From the NCBI GenBank assembly GCA_038125995.1, contig JAYPEX010000012.1, positions 1-54,622 on the forward strand: 54,622 bases of DNA, in the 5' to 3' direction. Positions within the stretch are counted from its first letter, which is position 1. The number at the start of each line of letters is the position of its first letter. The stretch is from MAG-120531 sp038125995. Its GTDB lineage: Bacteria > Bacteroidota > Bacteroidia > Flavobacteriales > Flavobacteriaceae. Shown here piece by piece: positions 43,143-52,716 of this stretch. A program made the translations under genes and the position numbers. The notes beneath the pieces were generated by a model. That model was given only the letters and a program-made list of their open reading frames with translations. It did not search any database and was not told where the DNA came from.

Positions 43143-44219
43143 ATGATAGAACTCTTCAAGGACCTAAAAACGACATCAGATCAAGGAATTACGAGCTGGG
43201 AAGCCCCGAGTAATATAGCTCTTGTCAAATACTGGGGTAAATTTAAAGATCAGATACCTGCGAATCCTTCATTGAGTTTCACACTTTCAAATTGCCATAC
43301 CAAAACCACCCTAAATTACCGTCTGCGAACTGAAATTTCTGATGATTATAGCATTGATTTCTATTTAGACGATGAGCCAAAGGAAGACTTTATTCCAAAA
43401 ATCAAAACCTTTTTTGATCGAATTGAAGCCTATTTACCCTTTTTAAAATCCTATGACTTTGAAATTCGATCGACCAATTCATTTCCACATTCAAGTGGGA
43501 TTGCTTCTTCAGCCAGTGGAATGGCTGCATTGGCACTCTGCCTTTTGGAAATGACCGTTACATCGATTGAAGAAACTAGCTCCGAGAACTTTTATCAAAA
43601 AGCGTCTTTTTTAGCTCGCTTGGGTTCTGGTTCTGGATGTCGTTCCATCGAGGGACCACTGGTTCAGTGGGGAACTACTCCATCTATTTCGAATAGTTCT
43701 GATTTATTTGGAATTCCCTATCCTACTAAAATTCATCCAGTATTTGAAAATTATCAAGATTGCATTCTCATCGTCCACAAAGGAAGTAAGGCTGTGAGTT
43801 CTACAGTAGGTCACCAACTGATGGAAAACCACCCCTATGCAACACAGCGATTTGCTCAGGCTCATCAACATATTGAGCAACTGATTGCAATCTTACAAAG
43901 TGGCGATTTAAATGCCTTCGTAGCGCTTGTAGAACTAGAAGCCTTAACGCTTCACGCTATGATGCTCACCTCGAATCCAAACTTCATTTTAATGAAGCCT
44001 AACACCTTGGCTATTATTGAAAAAGTAAGAGAATTTAGAGCTCAAACGGGTATTCCAATTTGCTTTACGCTCGATGCAGGAGCAAATGTACATTTACTCT
44101 ATCCTCACAAGGATGCCATTACTTCTTTTGACTTCATTCTTAAGGACTTAGTTGCTTATTGCGAAAATCAGCAGTATATTTATGACCAGTTAGGTAGGGG
44201 AGCGAAGCGACTATCTTAA
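43143..44219 (+). CDS. mvaD: Diphosphomevalonate decarboxylase
   Basis: This 358-residue GHMP enzyme makes isopentenyl diphosphate. It has APSNIALVKYWGKF near the N-terminus, the P-loop SSGIASSASGMAALAL, GSGSGCRSIEGPLVQW and the catalytic Asp in TLDAGANVHLLY. All catalytic segments look intact, including the Ser and Arg of GCRSIEG. It starts a short isoprenoid run with a GHMP kinase and a prenyltransferase. No phosphomevalonate kinase is adjacent. Confidence 0.95.
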   Translation: MIELFKDLKTTSDQGITSWEAPSNIALVKYWGKFKDQIPANPSLSFTLSNCHTKTTLNYRLRTEISDDYSIDFYLDDEPKEDFIPKIKTFFDRIEAYLPFLKSYDFEIRSTNSFPHSSGIASSASGMAALALCLLEMTVTSIEETSSENFYQKASFLARLGSGSGCRSIEGPLVQWGTTPSISNSSDLFGIPYPTKIHPVFENYQDCILIVHKGSKAVSSTVGHQLMENHPYATQRFAQAHQHIEQLIAILQSGDLNAFVALVELEALTLHAMMLTSNPNFILMKPNTLAIIEKVREFRAQTGIPICFTLDAGANVHLLYPHKDAITSFDFILKDLVAYCENQQYIYDQLGRGAKRLS

Positions 44220-44229
44220 ACCATCATTT

Positions 44230-45168
44230 ATGAAAGGACCTCTTTTTTACGCTAAAATTCTACTCTTCGGAGAATACGGAATAATTAAGAATTCAAAAGG
44301 TTTGGCCATTCCTTATAACGCCGCAAAAGGCGCTTTAAAAATAGATGAACAGCCTTCTGAAAAAGCTTTAGAATCCAATAAAAAACTAGCTCAATACGCT
44401 ACCTATTTAGAACAACTTCAAGAGGAGCAATCCGAACGTTTTTCCTTTGATATCGAACGATTAAAAGAAGACATCTCTAAGGGAATGTACTTTGATTCTT
44501 CAATTCCCCAAGGTTATGGAGTTGGATCTTCTGGAGCTTTAGTCGCTGCGATTTACAACAATTACGCAACAGAAAAGATAACGGTTCTCGAAAATTTAAC
44601 TCGTGATAAGCTGCTCGAATTAAAGCAACTATTCGGAATCATGGAGTCCTTTTTCCACGGAACTTCATCTGGTTTGGATCCACTTAACTCTTATTTGAGC
44701 TTACCGATTCTAATTCAAGCTGAAAACCATATCGCTTCGACTTCAATACCCTCTCAAAATATCGATGGAAAAGGTGCCGTATTCTTGTTGGATAGTGGAA
44801 CAGTGGGCGAAACCGCTCCTATGGTTCAAATCTTCTTTGAAAAGATGAAAACCGAAGGATTTAGAAGCATGCTGATGAACAAATTCATCAAACACACCGA
44901 TGCCTGTGTCGATGATTTTATCAGTGGAGATTTTAAATCACTTTTTAAGCACCTCAAACAACTTTCTGGAGTTGTTTTAAAAAACTTTAAACCGATGATT
45001 CCCGAACAGTTTCACGATGTGTGGAAAAAGGGAATCGAGACCAACGATTACTACCTCAAACTCTGTGGTTCTGGAGGAGGTGGTTATATTTTAGGATTCA
45101 CACAGGATCTTGAAAAAGCCAAGAAATCCCTAGAGGGACACCAGATCGAAGTGGTATACACGTTCTAA
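44230..45168 (+). CDS. GHMP kinase, mevalonate kinase-like
   Basis: This 312-residue kinase has KILLFGEYGIIKNS at the N-terminus, the P-loop YGVGSSGALVAAIY, HGTSSGLDPLNSY with the catalytic Asp, and KLCGSGGGGYILGF near the C-terminus. It is most like mevalonate kinase. Because no phosphomevalonate kinase is present, a phosphomevalonate role cannot be excluded from sequence alone. It lies 10 bases after mvaD and one base before the prenyltransferase. Confidence 0.88.
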   Translation: MKGPLFYAKILLFGEYGIIKNSKGLAIPYNAAKGALKIDEQPSEKALESNKKLAQYATYLEQLQEEQSERFSFDIERLKEDISKGMYFDSSIPQGYGVGSSGALVAAIYNNYATEKITVLENLTRDKLLELKQLFGIMESFFHGTSSGLDPLNSYLSLPILIQAENHIASTSIPSQNIDGKGAVFLLDSGTVGETAPMVQIFFEKMKTEGFRSMLMNKFIKHTDACVDDFISGDFKSLFKHLKQLSGVVLKNFKPMIPEQFHDVWKKGIETNDYYLKLCGSGGGGYILGFTQDLEKAKKSLEGHQIEVVYTF

Positions 45169-45169
45169 A

Positions 45170-46081
45170 ATGTCAACAGCAAGTCTGAAAACAAATCTGA
45201 TCAAAGGCCTTGCTTTTTTTTCAGTACTCAGAGGCTACAATATTATGTTGATTGTAGTTGCTCAATACCTTTGCAGCATCTTTATACTAGCTCCAAACAA
45301 ACCCCTCTTAGAACTTCTATTAGATCTCAATCTTTTTCTATTAATCGTTTGTACCGCTCTTGTAATTGCTGCTGGCTATATCATCAATAACTTTTACGAT
45401 TGGGAAAAGGATTTGATCAATAAGCCCTATAAAACTCTGTTGGACAAGAACATATCCCAACGAGCTAAAATCAACGCTTATGTGATTTTTAATTTTACCG
45501 CACTTATTATTGCTGCCTCAATATCGTTTAGAGCCGTGGTGTTTTTCAGTGGCTATAGTTTTGGAATCTGGCTGTATTCTCACAAATTAAAAAAAATTCT
45601 CTATTGGGGGAATCTCATGGCTGCAGCACTTGCGATAACTCCTTTTTTCACGGTATTTGTCTACTACAAAAACTTAGACTTTCACATCTTTTTACACGCC
45701 GTTTATCTGTTTTTGTTATTGCTCATTCGAGAACTCACAAAGGACATGGAAAACTTAGCTGGAGATCTCAGTCACGACTATCAAACAATTCCTGTTCGTT
45801 ATGGTTTATCGAGATCTAAATTTTGGATTAGTGTTTTGACCCTGCTGAGTTTTATACCCTCCTACTTACTTTTTATCAGTGTTGAAATTGGATTGATGAA
45901 ATGGTACTTTCTAGTAGCCAATATACTTCTTGTTTTTGCAATTGTATGGGTTTACAATTCTCGTTCTAAGAACGATTATGGATTCGTTCATATCCTACTA
46001 AAAATAGTATTAGCCTTAGGGGTTTTTAGTATTTTTCTGATTGACACTTCAGTAGTTGAAAGCCTCTTTTCTTTTAGATAG
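45170..46081 (+). CDS. UbiA-family prenyltransferase
   Basis: This 303-residue membrane protein has 7-9 helices. The first Asp-rich motif is IINNFYDWEKDLINKP (near residue 74) and the second RELTKDMENLAGDLSHD. Flavobacterial homologues are commonly annotated geranylgeranylglycerol-phosphate geranylgeranyltransferase, but the acceptor is not established by sequence. Its place after mvaD and the kinase suggests use of the isoprenoid they make. Confidence 0.85.
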   Translation: MSTASLKTNLIKGLAFFSVLRGYNIMLIVVAQYLCSIFILAPNKPLLELLLDLNLFLLIVCTALVIAAGYIINNFYDWEKDLINKPYKTLLDKNISQRAKINAYVIFNFTALIIAASISFRAVVFFSGYSFGIWLYSHKLKKILYWGNLMAAALAITPFFTVFVYYKNLDFHIFLHAVYLFLLLLIRELTKDMENLAGDLSHDYQTIPVRYGLSRSKFWISVLTLLSFIPSYLLFISVEIGLMKWYFLVANILLVFAIVWVYNSRSKNDYGFVHILLKIVLALGVFSIFLIDTSVVESLFSFR

Positions 46082-46101
46082 TTTATTCAAATACTTCTGA
46101 T

Positions 46102-46109
46102 TACCTTTG
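46102..46109 (+). promoter_or_regulatory. -7 element before the pseudouridine synthase homologue
   Basis: TACCTTTG matches TAnnTTTG, 17 bases before the ATG at 46126. The -33 side (TTTA, 16 bases upstream) is weak. Confidence 0.4.
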
Positions 46110-46125
46110 CCACAAATTAAGTCCC

Positions 46126-46899
46126 ATGAAAAGTCGTAAGCCTCATTCAAATAAAGCAGCAGCTAATAACACGCCAAAGAATGCCACAGAAGGTATTCGA
46201 CTCAACAAATACTTGTCAAACTCAGGAGTTTGCTCGAGAAGAGAAGCCGATATCTATATCGAAGCTGGTTCTGTAACGGTCAATGGCAAAGCAGTGACCT
46301 CTATGGGATATAAGGTAAAACCTGGTGAAGAAGTTCGCTTTGACGGAAAATTACTCAATCCTGTAAAGATGGAGTATATTCTACTCAACAAACCTAAAGA
46401 CTTTGACACCGTTAATAGAGATGCCTCTGGAAGAAGATCAGCCCTACAACTGATAGCCAATGCATCAAATGCACCATTGAGCCCAATAGAGCGACTCAAT
46501 AAGACTTCATCTGGTTTATTGATTTTCACCAATGACGGAGACCTGATCAAAAAACTATCTTCTCCTAAAAACGGATTTTCAAAAATTTATCATCTAAGTT
46601 TAGATCGCACCTTCTCACAAGAAGATATGGACACTCTCAAAGAGGGAATGGCACTCGATGGAAAACTAGTTAAGGTTCACGATGTCAGTTATATAGAAAA
46701 AGCTCCTAGAAATGAGATTGGGATAGAAATTAGAACTACTAGAAAGAATTTAGTTCGAAGAATATTCGAAAAATTAGAATACGAGATTGTACATCTCGAT
46801 CGTGTAGTCTACGCTGGGCTTACCAAAAAAGATTTGCCAAGAGGTCATTGGAGACCCCTTACAAAACAAGAAGTCATCAATTTAAAAATGATTAAATAA
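46126..46899 (+). CDS. RluB/RsuA-family pseudouridine synthase homologue, catalytic Asp missing
   Basis: This 257-residue protein has an N-terminal S4 RNA-binding domain (IRLNKYLSNSGVCSRREAD) and a full-length synthase fold ending GLTKKDLPRGHWRPLT. The catalytic motif GRLD of the family is replaced by ERLN: Asn125 (codon AAT at 46498-46500) stands where the essential Asp should be. The later GRNRxVRR motif is also altered to TRKNLVRR. It may be a non-catalytic RNA-binding paralogue. The frame is intact, so it is not a simple pseudogene. It overlaps the CDGSH gene (TAATG). Confidence 0.88.
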   Translation: MKSRKPHSNKAAANNTPKNATEGIRLNKYLSNSGVCSRREADIYIEAGSVTVNGKAVTSMGYKVKPGEEVRFDGKLLNPVKMEYILLNKPKDFDTVNRDASGRRSALQLIANASNAPLSPIERLNKTSSGLLIFTNDGDLIKKLSSPKNGFSKIYHLSLDRTFSQEDMDTLKEGMALDGKLVKVHDVSYIEKAPRNEIGIEIRTTRKNLVRRIFEKLEYEIVHLDRVVYAGLTKKDLPRGHWRPLTKQEVINLKMIK

Positions 46900-47072
46900 T
46901 GAGTGATAAAGTCATCATCATCAAAAAAAATAACGGACAAATCAGTGTCCTAGGACCTGTAGAGATTCAAGACGAAAATGGAACGGTACTCGCGACTAAA
47001 ACACGTTGTAATTTTTGCAGCTGTGGAAAGACGCAAGATCCATTGTTCTGTGACGGTTCTCACAACAAATAG
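46899..47072 (+). CDS. CDGSH iron-sulfur domain protein
   Basis: This 57-codon ORF starts at the TAATG overlap with the gene before it. The C-terminus holds CSCGKTQDPLFCDGSH: ligands Cys40, Cys42, Cys51 and His55 in the C-x-C-x8-C-x3-H spacing of mitoNEET-type 2Fe-2S proteins. CDGSH clusters are redox-active and transferable. There is no signal peptide. Its stop is three bases from the stop of the convergent flavoprotein gene. Confidence 0.92.
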   Translation: MSDKVIIIKKNNGQISVLGPVEIQDENGTVLATKTRCNFCSCGKTQDPLFCDGSHNK

Positions 47073-47075
47073 ATA

Positions 47076-48305
47076 TCATCCATCAGATAGCGCACAACCA
47101 GCGATATAAGCTGTTGTCCAGGCATTCTGAAAATTATAGCCTCCAGTTATCGCATCGATATTTAAGACTTCTCCTGCAAAATACAGTCCGGAATGAATCT
47201 TGGATTCCATAGTCTTAAAGTTCACTGAGTGAAGGTCTACTCCACCTGCAGACACAAACTCCTCCTTAAAGGTGGATTTTCCGACGACCTGAATACGAGT
47301 ATCGTTCAATTGGTTGGCTAAATTAACAAGCTGAATCTTATTTAGTTGCGCCCATTGCGTTCCCTTTTGAATCCCTGCCGATAGGACTAGGTATTCCCAA
47401 AGTCTTTTGGGAAGATTAAATTCATTGATGTTGAGCATGGTTTTGGTGCCTGAATTCGATTTGAGCTCCATGAGTCGTTCCAAAACATCTTGATACTTCA
47501 AGTCAGTGAACCAATTGATAGAAAGTTCAAACTGATAATTTAAATCATAAAGTTCACGCGCTCCCCAGGCGGAACATTCCAATACTGCTGGACCGCTAAA
47601 ACCTTGATGTGTAATTAACAAAGGGCCTCTAGATTTTATGTGTTTTTTACCCAATGTTTGAATACTGATTTCTACCTCAGAGCTTAAGCCCGAAAGAGCG
47701 CTCATTGGATGAGGATCTACTTTAAAAGTGAAGAGTGAAGGAACAGGCTCTACAATGGGAATCTCCAATGCACTTAATTGCTTCCAAATGGCCTTACTAG
47801 ATCCTGAAGCGATTAAAATATTTTTTGCTAAATACTCCTTTTTATTCGTGCCAATTTTCCAATAATCCCCTTGTTTTGAGATTGATTTTACCGAAGTGGA
47901 GGGACTCAGTTCTATTCCTTGTTTTTGAGCTAATTCCATTAGGAGATTGACAATCGAAGCTGAGGAGTTGGAAACTGGAAACATACGCCCCTTATCTTCT
48001 TCTTTTAAAGAAACTCCATGGTTTTCAAAGAATGAAATGACATCTAGGGGACCATAGGTATAAAACGGTCCAAGTAGTTCTTTGTGGCCTCTGGGATAAT
48101 TCTTGACTAAATCTTTGGGATCTAAAGTACAATTGGTTACGTTACACCTTCCTCCTCCAGAGACCTTTACCTTTGATAAAAAAGAGGGGCTTTGTTCTAA
48201 AATCAACACCGAACTGTTGGGATTGGATTGTGAGAAATGAATTCCTGCATAAAACCCAGCAGCACCTCCACCGACGATGATTAGATCTTTGTGATTTACA
48301 CCCAT
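47076..48305 (-). CDS. HI0933/YhiN-family flavoprotein
   Basis: This 409-residue FAD protein has the dinucleotide motif IIVGGGAAGFYAGI at the N-terminus, VSGGGRCNVTN, and the C-terminal family signature GEVLNIDAITGGYNFQNAWTTAYIAG. The family is widespread but its physiological reaction is not settled. The start overlaps the stop of the phosphodiesterase gene by one base, so it appears to be the last gene of the maltose-unit transcript. Confidence 0.92.
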   Translation of the reverse strand: MGVNHKDLIIVGGGAAGFYAGIHFSQSNPNSSVLILEQSPSFLSKVKVSGGGRCNVTNCTLDPKDLVKNYPRGHKELLGPFYTYGPLDVISFFENHGVSLKEEDKGRMFPVSNSSASIVNLLMELAQKQGIELSPSTSVKSISKQGDYWKIGTNKKEYLAKNILIASGSSKAIWKQLSALEIPIVEPVPSLFTFKVDPHPMSALSGLSSEVEISIQTLGKKHIKSRGPLLITHQGFSGPAVLECSAWGARELYDLNYQFELSINWFTDLKYQDVLERLMELKSNSGTKTMLNINEFNLPKRLWEYLVLSAGIQKGTQWAQLNKIQLVNLANQLNDTRIQVVGKSTFKEEFVSAGGVDLHSVNFKTMESKIHSGLYFAGEVLNIDAITGGYNFQNAWTTAYIAGCALSDG

Positions 48306-49063
48306 TAGTTCAACTCCTTACCTCTGTCAGGATAGTTACAAAAAACTCCATCAACTCCCCAATCTTTGAGTCGTTGCAAGTCTTCGATTTCATTTACAGT
48401 CCAAGCATATACCTGAAAACCAGCATCGTGAATATTATGGACAATTTCTTTTGTAAGTGATTTGTAATAGGGGTTAATAGAAATAGCACTTAAGCGTTGA
48501 GCTATATCTATCGCTTGTAATGGGTTTTCTTCTGTAAGTATACCAATTGGTATATTGCTATTGAAACTTCTCATTTGCTCGAGTTCCTCCCATTTAAAAC
48601 TTGAGATGACGATATCTGATGATTTTAAAAGCCTTTTCTCTAAGTACGTTTTTAAAAGCAGATGGACTGGTACAGCTGTATTAGAGCCTTTGAGTTCAAT
48701 ATTGATCTTGGTCTTTGAAGCACACAAATCGAGTACCTCACTGAGCAGTGGAATGAGTTGCCCATCGTTGAGCCGTACTTGTTCTTGGAGCTCTTTATAG
48801 GTGAAGGACTCAATAGCTCCATTCGTATTAGTTAGTCGATCGAGCTGGTCATCGTGAAAAACGACTAATTCCCCAGAAGACAATACAAAGACATCGAGTT
48901 CAATCATGGAAGCTCCCAAATCCAAAGCTTTTTCAAAAGATTGGATGGAGTTCTCCAACTCGTAACCCATGGCGCCTCGATGAGCAACAATGGTATATGT
49001 AGATTGGGCGTAACTCATACTGCAAACTAAAAATACTTCAGCTAAAAGATACGCCTTTTTCAC
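48305..49063 (-). CDS. Glycerophosphodiester phosphodiesterase, periplasmic
   Basis: This 252-residue protein has a signal peptide ending SMSYAQ. The GDPD catalytic core is clear: VAHRGAMGYELENS (His, Arg, Glu), MIELDVFVLSSGELVVFHDDQLDRLTN (metal-binding Glu, Asp and catalytic His) and a TIM barrel ending WGVDGVFCNYPD. It releases glycerol-3-phosphate from phospholipid head groups. It lies two bases after the GH13 lipoprotein gene. Confidence 0.94.
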   Translation of the reverse strand: MKKAYLLAEVFLVCSMSYAQSTYTIVAHRGAMGYELENSIQSFEKALDLGASMIELDVFVLSSGELVVFHDDQLDRLTNTNGAIESFTYKELQEQVRLNDGQLIPLLSEVLDLCASKTKINIELKGSNTAVPVHLLLKTYLEKRLLKSSDIVISSFKWEELEQMRSFNSNIPIGILTEENPLQAIDIAQRLSAISINPYYKSLTKEIVHNIHDAGFQVYAWTVNEIEDLQRLKDWGVDGVFCNYPDRGKELN

Positions 49064-49065
49064 GA

Positions 49066-50403
49066 TTAATTGTTTAAGAGAATTCGATAAGCGTAAGGTG
49101 CTAAATCAAAGGAATGTTCTAAACTTACAGATTCCCCAGAATTAAAATCTTTAAAAGAACCCGACCTATGTAACTGTACGGATACTGGTTCAGCACTAAA
49201 ATTTGCCAAGTATACCAATTGATTACCTTCCTTTTCTCTTATAAATGACAATACTTTATCATTATCACTATTGTCGATATTTTGATAGGAGGCTGGTTCA
49301 ACTCCAGTATCTAAAGCTTTGGTCGTCTTTTTAAGCTGACCTAACTTTTTATATACATCGTACATATGACCTTTAGTACGATCAATACTGTCTTTTTCAA
49401 AAAAGAGTAGTCTTCTGTCTAAATCGTATTCCTGTCCACTGTAAATAAGTGGCATACCAGCAATGGTATACATCAATGCAGCTGCTGTTTCTATAGCACC
49501 ACCTAAGCGCTCAACAGCCGAACCATTCCATGAATTTTCATCGTGATTGGAGGTGAAATTCATCAAAATAGCCTCATGTGAATACTGTTGTTTTACATGT
49601 TCCATTCGCGCTCTAAAATCATCGATAGGCTTGTGTCCCTTTGCAATATCATTGGATAGGTGATGGGTTCCCCATCCATAGACCATATCAAATCCTGCTT
49701 GAATTAGATGTGGCTCCCATGCCTCTGCCAACATAAATATAGGTTTCATAGCTCTGAGCTGAGCTATCGTATGTTCCCAGAAATCAGTAGGGACCATTCC
49801 AGCCATATCACATCTAAATCCGTCGATATCCGTTTCTTGAATCCAATACTTCATATCTTCAAGCATCTGAGCTCTCATATCCTGATTGTCATAGTTTAAA
49901 TCAGCGGTATCGGTCCAATCAGTACCAACGGGATGTGTGGGATTTCCGTTTTCATCTTTAGTATACCATTCAGGGTGCTGTGTCAACCAAATGTGATCCC
50001 ATCCTGTATGGTTTGGAACCCAGTCTAAAATAACATACATATCCAATTCATGGGCCGTATCGATCAATTTCTTAACATCTTTGAGAGTTCCAAATTCAGA
50101 ATTGACCTTTTGATAATCTGAAACTGCGTAATAAGAACCTAAGGTTCCTTTACTCTTTGTGGTAGAAATTGGATAAATCGGCATCAACCAAATAAGATCT
50201 ACTCCTAACTCTTTTAGTTTAGGGAGATCATTTGTGAAAGCATCAAAACTCCCCTGAGGAGAATACTGCCTGATATTTGCTTCATAGATCACCGCATTTG
50301 CGATACGCTCCTTAGAAATTGGAGCAATTTTATTCTGTGTTTGATTCATTTCTGTACAAGAAATTAAGTTGATTAAAAGTAGCCCAAGAATAAACCTTTT
50401 CAT
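49066..50403 (-). CDS. GH13 alpha-amylase/glucosidase lipoprotein
   Basis: This 445-residue enzyme has lipobox NLISC (Cys16). The GH13 motifs are intact: DWVPNHTGWDH, DGFRCDMAGM (nucleophile Asp), MLAEAWE (acid/base Glu) and FTSNHDENSW (Asp). A C-terminal beta domain follows (NQLVYLANFSAEPVSVQL). It should release maltose or glucose from maltodextrins outside the cytoplasm, feeding the GH65 phosphorylase encoded just upstream in the same unit. Confidence 0.93.
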   Translation of the reverse strand: MKRFILGLLLINLISCTEMNQTQNKIAPISKERIANAVIYEANIRQYSPQGSFDAFTNDLPKLKELGVDLIWLMPIYPISTTKSKGTLGSYYAVSDYQKVNSEFGTLKDVKKLIDTAHELDMYVILDWVPNHTGWDHIWLTQHPEWYTKDENGNPTHPVGTDWTDTADLNYDNQDMRAQMLEDMKYWIQETDIDGFRCDMAGMVPTDFWEHTIAQLRAMKPIFMLAEAWEPHLIQAGFDMVYGWGTHHLSNDIAKGHKPIDDFRARMEHVKQQYSHEAILMNFTSNHDENSWNGSAVERLGGAIETAAALMYTIAGMPLIYSGQEYDLDRRLLFFEKDSIDRTKGHMYDVYKKLGQLKKTTKALDTGVEPASYQNIDNSDNDKVLSFIREKEGNQLVYLANFSAEPVSVQLHRSGSFKDFNSGESVSLEHSFDLAPYAYRILLNN

Positions 50404-52716
50404 CTAAAGTGCAATTTTGGTTTCCTCTGATGGATTGAGAACGACACGCTGAGCGTTAATTCTCATCGACATTTGACTGTCACCTGATAGGGTTATTGAA
50501 ATTTCAGACTGATCAATACTAATTTTGAGAATTCTATTTCTAAAATTAATCTTGAATGAATAAGAATCCCATTGTTTTGGAATTTTTGGATTAAAAGATA
50601 ATTTATCGTCAACAATTCTCATTCCTGCAAAACCTTCCACAATACTCATCCAGGTTCCCGCCATTGAAGTAATGTGAAGTCCCTCTTCCACTTCCTTATT
50701 GTAATCATCAAGATCCAATCTAGAAGTTCTCAAATAAAAGGCATACGCTTGATCCATACGGTCTAATTTTGCTGCCTGTATGGAGTGAACACATGGAGAA
50801 AGCGAAGATTCGTGAACTGTAAATGGCTCATAGAAATCGAAGTGACGCTCTAGGCTTTTTAAATCAAAGTGGTCTTCGAAAAAGTAAAATCCTTGAAGAA
50901 CATCTGCCTGTTTGATATAAGGAGACCTCAAAATTCGATCCCAACTCCATTTTTGATTGATCGGACGTTGCTCCTTTGTCAATTGATCAACTGTTTTGAG
51001 TTCTTTATCCAAGAATCCATCTTGTTGTAAGAATATATCACGCTGCGAGTCATAAGGAAAGTACATTTGATCTGCTACTGCCTTCCAAAGTTCCATTTCA
51101 GCATTCTTCAACTTGGTAACGCCCATGATTCTGCTGTAGTCATCTGGATAACCATCTTTGACCTTTTTAATTTGTTCTAGTGTATAAACGATACACCATT
51201 TAGCAATATAATTAGTGTAGAAATTATTATTGACATTGTTCTCGTATTCATTTGGACCTGTTACTCCTAAGATTACATACTTGTCTTTCTGAGCTGAAAA
51301 GGTGGCTCTTTGATGCCAAAAACGCGATATTCCAATGAGCACTTCCAAACCAGCTTCCGGAATGTAGGAGTAATCTCCAGTGTAACGATAGTAATTGAAT
51401 ATTGCGAAAGCAATGGCCCCATTTCGGTGAATTTCTTCAAAAGTAATCTCCCACTCATTGTGACACTCTTCACCATTCATGGTAACCATCGGATAGAGTG
51501 CTGCGCCATTAGTAAACCCTAATTTTCCGGCATTTTCAATGGCTCTATCCAATTGATTGTATCGATATTGAAGTAAGTTTCTAGCAACTTCCTCATTTTT
51601 GGTCGCCATATAAAAAGGAATACAATAAGCTTCCGTATCCCAGTAAGTGCTTCCTCCATACTTTTCTCCGGTAAAACCTTTGGGACCTATATTTAAACTG
51701 GCATCTTTTCCAGAATAGGTTTGATTGAGATGGAATACGTTAAAACGAATTCCCTGTTGAGCTTTAACATCACCATCAATTACAATATCGGAAGAGGACC
51801 ATATGAGCTCCCAAGCTTTGATTTGATCTTCAAGTAAATTGTCAAATCCAATTGACAGAGCAGTGTTGATCGCTTTTTTAGCAGCCTCAACCACTGTTTT
51901 ATCTGGATGATTTCGTTCAACTACATAACCTCCGTATTTGTAAACGACCAACTGTTGGTTCGCTCTGAGTTCCAACTCATAATGATGAGCCACATAGGTT
52001 TCACTTTCTTCTACCGTATGCAATTGACTGTGCTTTTTTCCATCTACAAAGAGTTCAGCTCCCATATACGTACAGGTTTTAAACTCTGTTTTTAAAGTAT
52101 GAGCAGAAATAAAAGCTGTGTTGTCTTCAGATTCTACTGAAGTTGTCTTCCAAAAGTCATCGTCCCAATTAGAATCATTATTTTTGATCCCCGAATCTAA
52201 AAAGCAATTAACAGAGATAGTGGTATCTTGATTTAATGGAGTCAATGCGTATTTAATTGCTCCTATTTCATCGTAATTCATGCTCAAAAATCGTGTTGCT
52301 TCAATAGCAACATCGACATCGTTTGGAAGTGTCGCTACAAAACTACGCTTGTGCCAACCCTCTTTCATGTTGAGTTCTCTTCGGTATTCACGAATTGCTT
52401 TACAAGTATTCAAATCTAGAACAGACCCGTTGATTTCAATGTGAATCCCAATCCAGCTCGGTGCATTGAGAACCTTAGCAAAGTATTCTGGATATCCGTT
52501 TTTCCACCATCCCACTTTGGTCTTATCTGGATAATACACGCCTCCAATATAACTTCCTTGGAAACTTGGTCCAGAATAAAATTCCTCAAAATTAGCACGT
52601 TGACCCATGGCCCCATTACCAATACTAAATAAACTCTCTGATGATTTTACCTGATCTGCACTGTATCCCTCTTCTATGATACTCCAAGGGTTTGCTTTTA
52701 TATAGTCTTGATTCAT
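50404..52716 (-). CDS. GH65 maltose phosphorylase
   Basis: This 770-residue cytoplasmic enzyme splits maltose with phosphate to glucose and beta-glucose-1-phosphate. It has the N-terminal beta-sandwich (SLFSIGNGAMGQRANFEE), the (alpha/alpha)6 barrel with GGSTYWDTEAYCIPF, and the general-acid Glu in ILGVTGPNEYENNVNNN. Its partner beta-phosphoglucomutase gene overlaps upstream (ATGA). Trehalose or kojibiose activity cannot be ruled out, but the neighbours favour maltose. Confidence 0.93.
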   Translation of the reverse strand: MNQDYIKANPWSIIEEGYSADQVKSSESLFSIGNGAMGQRANFEEFYSGPSFQGSYIGGVYYPDKTKVGWWKNGYPEYFAKVLNAPSWIGIHIEINGSVLDLNTCKAIREYRRELNMKEGWHKRSFVATLPNDVDVAIEATRFLSMNYDEIGAIKYALTPLNQDTTISVNCFLDSGIKNNDSNWDDDFWKTTSVESEDNTAFISAHTLKTEFKTCTYMGAELFVDGKKHSQLHTVEESETYVAHHYELELRANQQLVVYKYGGYVVERNHPDKTVVEAAKKAINTALSIGFDNLLEDQIKAWELIWSSSDIVIDGDVKAQQGIRFNVFHLNQTYSGKDASLNIGPKGFTGEKYGGSTYWDTEAYCIPFYMATKNEEVARNLLQYRYNQLDRAIENAGKLGFTNGAALYPMVTMNGEECHNEWEITFEEIHRNGAIAFAIFNYYRYTGDYSYIPEAGLEVLIGISRFWHQRATFSAQKDKYVILGVTGPNEYENNVNNNFYTNYIAKWCIVYTLEQIKKVKDGYPDDYSRIMGVTKLKNAEMELWKAVADQMYFPYDSQRDIFLQQDGFLDKELKTVDQLTKEQRPINQKWSWDRILRSPYIKQADVLQGFYFFEDHFDLKSLERHFDFYEPFTVHESSLSPCVHSIQAAKLDRMDQAYAFYLRTSRLDLDDYNKEVEEGLHITSMAGTWMSIVEGFAGMRIVDDKLSFNPKIPKQWDSYSFKINFRNRILKISIDQSEISITLSGDSQMSMRINAQRVVLNPSEETKIAL

